A stretch of 64,000 nt of DNA, from the NCBI GenBank assembly GCA_026874595.1, contig CM049309.1:14928576-14992575 (forward strand). Reading direction: 5' to 3'. Shown here in pieces: positions 59,331-64,000 of the stretch. The notes below the pieces were generated by a model. That model ran no database searches. It was not told where the DNA came from and worked only from the letters and a program-made list of their open reading frames with translations. Numbering within the stretch: the first letter of the stretch is position 1; the number at the start of each line of letters is the position of its first letter. Position numbers and translations under genes: made by a program. The DNA is from Sipunculus nudus (taxonomy: Eukaryota > Annelida > Sipuncula > Golfingiida > Sipunculidae).

Positions 59331-61116
59331 GAGTCGGGTACACTGGGCTGACCAAGCTCAGATGAAGCTGCCAGTTGCCCCGAGTGAACAGGAACAAATT
59401 GCTTGCTGCAGCTACTGCACGGAGTAAACTTTTGACCTTTACCTGGCTGCACTGAGTGAACTCTTGGCCTGTTGCCTTATCTGATAGTGATACAGTTGGC
59501 AGTCTGCTAAAGCTATAAATAGATTGAGACTGGCCTTTGGCCTGTTGCCAAATCTGAAGTATTGACAATCATGCTTAGCTATTTATAGATGGCCTGTTGG
59601 TAAACCTGTTTACACATCCTGAAAATCTGGCTACAATGCTTTTCTTTTAAGCTGACATATTCATAAGATTTTTTTTTATCAAAATGTTTAGAATAATAAA
59701 AGATGCAATACTTTCACTTTAAAGGTCCAATAATTCTGCCAAAAATCATTTGAATAAACTTGAACAAAGGCCTCCTAAGATTTATTTTTGTGCAATGTTA
59801 CAGAAGTTGAAACAACAGTTTTGCAGAAGAAGACTATTGCAGCCCTCAGTACGTAATAGGCTTACTAATGGCTACCTTCGCATAAGCTCTCATGGTCACA
59901 AGATCAACACAAAATCACCAGGGTAATTCATTTCTAGCGATAAAATTCAGAGGTGAACCTCAACAAATATTTGTGAAATTACAAATATAAATTCATATTG
60001 CCATCCATAAAGGGAGTGGGTTGACCACTTGATTTTATTGTCAAGGGTCGTTTTTTAGTAAAAGTTGAGCACATACAGTAACAAACTTATTGAAGCATCA
60101 TTAACGTAAAATGTCACTGCCTCTGCATGGTTCTCCGCCCAGTTGATAGGTATTACGTACTATCGTTCACGTACCCTTTTCGGCTAAAACAGATGCTTTA
60201 CAAAGCTTATAAAATCTATATTAAAAATCATTGCTAAGATTCAAAGTGTTCTACCTTTAACGAGAATATAGACAAGAAAGTGAACAGGTATTAGCTTCTC
60301 ATAGCCAGATGCTATTAAATTGAGCTTTCCAAAGATGTCTTAACCCATGGCACCCAGCTGCTTAGCCCAAATATCACAGACACACACACCCATTTACCTT
60401 TTTAGTGTGCGGGTTCCAATAATCAGAACAAACACCCAGCGGCAATGTAAAATTCATTGTTTTGTTCTATGGTTACATCTTGATGGCCAGTCAATGTTTC
60501 TTTCCATAAACTAGGCAAGCATGTCCCCATAAGAGAGAGAGATTGAGAGAGAGAGAGAGAAGAAGAAGTAGGTTAATGATGTGGACACGGAGAGGATTAA
60601 GTTTAATTCAGTTTCATAGAATGGTCATTTTCTTAAGGAGCAACATGCATGAACTACCATAATATTGGTACTGTTATTTCCACACACCACGTTCATTTTT
60701 CACTTGGTTGATCAAACATGAAACACAACAAAAGACATTTCCATTTAACAAGTTTTATAATAACAAACCCTCTAAAAAGGGGATTTTGAACAGTAATTCA
60801 CCATGAATCGTGTTTACACATTCATTCTTTTAAGTATATTACACCTCTGGAACTGTCATTGGATAACAAGATAACAACAGCAAAGAAAACAGTGCAAATT
60901 TGACACATTCTTGGTCAAAGTTAACAGCAGCAAACAGCTAATGAAATATGAAATATATGTGTACAATATTTATGTGTGTTAAAATGGACACACATATATT
61001 CCAGCCAAAGTAGTCTGACAGGGTCACAATTTGGCACAATGGTATGACATGTTGGCACAAAGTCTTCTGAAGGTATCCTTGGACTTTCCATCAATTTCCA
61101 TAACTCATATTTGTAA
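59331..61116. other. Non-coding stretch downstream of the coiled-coil gene
   Basis: Contains a (GA)n tract at about 60533-60561. Part of it is presumably the 3' UTR of the gene ending at 61117. No canonical AATAAA was noticed within about 150 bases of the stop on the minus strand. Confidence 0.4.
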
Positions 61117-61170
61117 TCATAAAATCAGGCTTTGCAATGCTTTCTTCACATTTCGGATTTCATTTTGTTG
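61117..61170 (-). CDS. Coiled-coil protein, terminal exon (3' end of gene)
   Basis: The minus strand has a strong acceptor (TTTTTTCATATTTCAG) followed by 17 codons, QQNEIRNVKKALQSLIL, and a TGA stop at 61119-61117. The exon starts in phase 0, matching the end of the preceding exon at 61918. The heptad-like spacing of I, V, L and L suggests the coiled coil continues to the C-terminus. Upstream exons at 61918-61983 and 62502-62580 join without a frame conflict. The protein family was not recognised. Confidence 0.6.
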   Translation of the reverse strand, partial: QQNEIRNVKKALQSLIL

Positions 61171-61379
61171 CTGAAATATGAAAAAATACATATTTATTAT
61201 TATTCAGCTGCATGACTTTAATATGAATGGATTGAGCAACATAATTGGAATACACTTAATCAAAGCTTAAAACATCAAACACAGCCACTATGTACCTAAT
61301 TAGGTTATAAAAGGTAGGGTGTTATAGTCTGATGTCACTGAAGGAGTCAGTCTCATCTGATTTTACACTTTGCCTTTTG

Positions 61380-61640
61380 GTTTGTTTATTCTTGTAGCTT
61401 TTCTCAGCCCCCTGGGGAGCATACAAACAAAGCAATATTAATAGGTGCCACAAGGGTTTTTGTTCTACATTTGCCTGCTGCCCATCATCAGTACCCATTC
61501 ACTCCTGGGTAAAGAGAGACTACCCTTGTGGTGAAGACCTTGGCTAAGAGTCTTAGTGTGGCAGGTGGTCAGAAGGGGATGCAAACCCACAACTTTGCTC
61601 AGGTTCAGTAACCTAACCATTATGCCATAATGCTTCAACT
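61380..61640 (-). mobile_element. tRNA-derived SINE in the last intron of the coiled-coil gene
   Basis: The minus strand starts with TGGCATAATGGTTAGG (A-box region), then GGTTTGCATCCCC (B-box-like), and continues with a body containing CTTTACCCAGGAGTGAATGG and GGGTACTGATGATGG. It ends near CCCCAGGGGGCTGAG. tRNA head plus conserved-style body indicate a SINE, same strand as the gene. Confidence 0.75.
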
Positions 61641-61917
61641 ATATCACAGCTTTGTCTAAAATATTTAAAGATCAATTTGGCATCTGTCAAACTTTCACAT
61701 TTTTTTCCCAACTTATTAGGGATTCTTTTTCAAAGTATGAGTCCTTCTTCACTAAATGATACTGAAATAATGTCTTTCATTTATTGAAAAGAACAAGGAA
61801 TCTCCAAATGATATGAAAGAACTGAAGACTTTCTCCTGAAACCAAGTTATAGAGTTAAAACTTAATTAAAAAAAACTGCTTAGGCTGTTGAAGTAAAAAT
61901 AAAATACTCATGCTTAC

Positions 61918-61983
61918 ACTGCTAAAGAGGATTTTCTTCTGAAGACTGTGCATCTCCCTCCTGAGAATGTCTCTCATAGTTGC
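61918..61983 (-). CDS. Coiled-coil protein, internal exon of 66 bp
   Basis: On the minus strand the acceptor TATATTTACAG precedes 22 codons, ATMRDILRREMHSLQKKILF plus SS, followed by donor GTAAGC. Phase is 0 at both ends. The peptide is strongly amphipathic and charged, as in coiled coils. It connects 62502-62580 (ending QQQ) with the terminal exon 61117-61170. The 66-base size and matching phases make a chance arrangement unlikely. The exon is too short to show up as a long open frame. Confidence 0.65.
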
Positions 61984-62501
61984 CTGTAAATATAAAGTAC
62001 AATAGTGCTCAATACTGCATTATAAATATTACTATGAGACAAGCTATGGCATTTCACCAATTTTTTGTTGTAATCAAAAGTTTTACATAGTAAGTACAAT
62101 AGTGCTAAATACTGCATAATAAACTTACTATGAGTAAAGCTATGGCATTTCACCAAAATTTTGTTGTTATAATAAGTTTGTAAAATACCATCAAGTGTTT
62201 CAGCAACACGGCAACTATATGTCTTAAAGTAGAATAATAATGCAATGTTACCAATATGTACATATTTGTACTGATAAAAGAGAGATAATGACTGATGGAA
62301 CATATCTCTATGAACTGCTTTTCTGTACATAAAGGGATGCTCAATATAAAAATGATGAAAGGACGAGATAAGAATTCCACAGTTAAAGTGGCAGTTATCA
62401 TCATGTGATAGTGACATTAATGTTCATATATGCAGTATGGATAAGAAGTTTTTGACTTTTGTATGATACATTTAGTTGCTGGTTTGGAAAGAGAAGACTA
62501 C

Positions 62502-62580
62502 CTGCTGCTGTGTGTGCTGGTCTTCTGTCTCCTCTATCTCACTGATGAAGTTTTCTTGTATTCTGCACAGTCTTCTTATC
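62502..62580 (-). CDS. Coiled-coil protein, internal exon of 79 bp
   Basis: On the minus strand the acceptor GGTATATTTAG precedes one base completing a split codon and then 26 codons: IRRLCRIQENFISEIEETED followed by QHTQQQ. It ends at a CAG|GTAGTC donor. The next exon (61918-61983) continues in phase 0. The preceding exon must end two bases into a codon; no satisfactory candidate was found up to 64000, so the rest of the gene probably lies outside the window. Function unknown; a C-terminal coiled-coil tail is all that can be said. Confidence 0.65.
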
Positions 62581-64000
62581 CTAAATATACCAAATAAATG
62601 TTAAACATACTGAAGAACTTGTTCTTTCTGTGAAACTCATAATTTGACATCGACTGACCTTTTGCAAGCATGATATTTTCACAAATTGTCTAGGAATTTT
62701 TATGGTAATTTTCACAGAAAATTATTGTATCAAAGAAAGCCAACACAGAAACTGGTTGAATATTTGAGCTGGTAATGCATTTAATTGCATTAACAAAACA
62801 AGTGGCCCATGGGCAATGACGCTCCACTGAATTGATGGAACTTTGAACAATGGGTAGCATGACTCCCACAGTGCTCAAAATCATACATATTGCTAAAAGT
62901 CCTTTGAAAATTGATTATAGCACCCTTAATTAGGGTTTCTAAGAAGATTTTACCAGGAAAATTTAGATACTAAGTTAGAAGTTTCTATGGCAAACTGCTA
63001 CAATCAGTATCTGACTTACAGGCATATAGTGCAGATGACTTTCAGTCAGCTGAGCTAACCGAGCTGGGAGGTGGTTACCTCATGATTAAGTTCCAAAATC
63101 TGCTCTCACAATTAATGTAAAATCAGATGTAATTTTCATGCGCATGATTTTTCAAAGAATCCTGACACTCTCACAAAATTTGTGAAAATGGCATGCTCAC
63201 CAATATTTCTGTTTTTGCAGTATGTTGTTTCATTGTGTTAATTAATGACCTACATTGAAGACAAATGTCATTTAAATAATCAAACACAACACTTAATATT
63301 CATATTGGCCACATTATTTTTATTCAAGTCATTTAATTCTCTTCACTGACGACACATTTTGAGATCTCAAGACTGTCTTTCAGGATTTTGTATACACACT
63401 GATTTTATCAAGGGTAAAACAAATTAACATATTAATTCTGCATTGATAAAATGTATCCTTTAATAAATTGTAGGGATATTTTGTATTTTTCCAGGCAGGC
63501 TCACCAAATTCCAGCCATTTTGTCCTGAAACTGTTAAAAAAATATAAAAATCTGCCCACTTGCAACATTTTTTCTGTCCCCCGAACTTTAATTTTATGTG
63601 GCCTTACTAAAAAGCAAGAGCAGGTGTGAATGAAGCATCAATCATTACCACCTGATTTTGGGCAACTGACACCAACCAGGTGACAGCAGCAGTAAATATA
63701 CCTGATAACACTGATCACTGCTACAGTGATGTGCCTTTTCTCAATTCAATATTAAATGGTTTACATTTTTTTTGGTATACAAGTATGTGTGATCAAGTCA
63801 GCTATGAGAGGATGTATATGTCCCTGAATGATGAGAAGATGAATACACAGAATCAAGCAAATTATGGCCAAAAAGATGTGTCATTTATATAGCTGAACTC
63901 AGTGAATGCTATTGTTGCAAAAACTAAACTGTTTAAAATATAGTATATAAATCATATTAATCATACGAGCCATACTAGAAGATACCATTTCCAAAAGTAT
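62581..64000. other. Probable intron of the coiled-coil gene
   Basis: No further exon with compatible phase was found. A weak tRNA-like word GGTTAGCTCAGCTGACTG (minus strand, about 63040-63057) may be a decayed SINE head. 63480-63615 (minus) resembles an interspersed repeat more than coding sequence. Confidence 0.4.

Noticed and set aside
61974-62417. 147-aa minus-strand frame as a gene
   Set aside because: It spans the intron between two splice-consistent exons, contains an internal near-duplicate (GCTATGGCATTTCACCAA twice) and lacks recognisable features.
63003-63060. Exon ending at a perfect GTAAGT donor, or a tRNA gene, on the minus strand
   Set aside because: As an exon it has a stop in the needed phase and no clear acceptor. 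As a tRNA it has only an A-box-like word and no B box.
63189-63240. Additional upstream exon of the coiled-coil gene
   Set aside because: It has a good donor (GTGAGC) and acceptor (AATGTAG), but in the phase required by the exon at 62580 it contains a TGA stop.

Overview
This is AT-rich animal nuclear DNA, most likely from a marine lophotrochozoan and probably a bivalve mollusc. The evidence is very sparse coding content, short spliced exons, tRNA-derived SINEs, many MITE-scale inverted-repeat elements, long microsatellites, two LINE remnants, and a GT92-type glycosyltransferase of a family expanded in invertebrates. The taxon is an inference from style; no species-specific marker was recognised. 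There are no bacterial operons, CRISPR arrays or phage genes. Repeat pairs were found by reading, so boundaries are good to about 10-30 bases unless a terminal repeat or target duplication fixes them.

Genes. (1) A complete single-exon ORF on the minus strand (45007-46353, 448 aa) encodes a type II membrane glycosyltransferase of family GT92 (DUF23/GALT-1-like). (2) At the right end, three short minus-strand exons (62502-62580, 61918-61983, 61117-61170) join in a consistent phase with good splice sites. They encode the last ~65 residues of a coiled-coil protein whose upstream exons lie beyond base 64000. (3) A low-confidence plus-strand terminal exon is possible at 47480-47664. Everything else with an open frame is repeat-derived or looks like chance.

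Layout. 0-9 kb: small dispersed repeats, one tRNA-derived SINE, a MITE, and a 0.8-kb array of a 22-bp unit. 9.5-10.5 kb: a GC-rich array with about 10-bp periodicity carrying two perfect hairpins. 10.5-12.6 kb: an inverted-repeat MITE, a dimeric tRNA-SINE, and a 586-bp TA-flanked element with perfect 34-bp terminal repeats. 17-25.4 kb: further MITEs and two fold-back elements, one interrupted by a TTAA-flanked piggyBac-type MITE and the other by a hAT-type MITE built of GCATTT repeats. 26.5-30 kb: a large diverged direct duplication. 33-39 kb: minisatellite, dispersed repeats, a CAG...CTG MITE, and a second copy of the dimeric SINE. 42.6-43.9 kb: a SINE abutting a LINE 3' fragment with an inverted 5' part. 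45-47 kb: the GT92 gene and a repeat shared with 35.5-36.6 kb. 48-51 kb: repeats, SINE, MITE. 52.9-58.4 kb: an interval bracketed by an inverted repeat and containing a frameshifted non-LTR reverse transcriptase. 58.8-59.3 kb: degenerate tandem repeat. 61-62.6 kb: the coiled-coil gene 3' end with a SINE in its last intron.

The main general observation is nested insertion with an internal control. Three times, one copy of a repeat is interrupted by a transposon while a second copy in the window keeps an approximately uninterrupted site. This helps define element boundaries and order of events without an outgroup.
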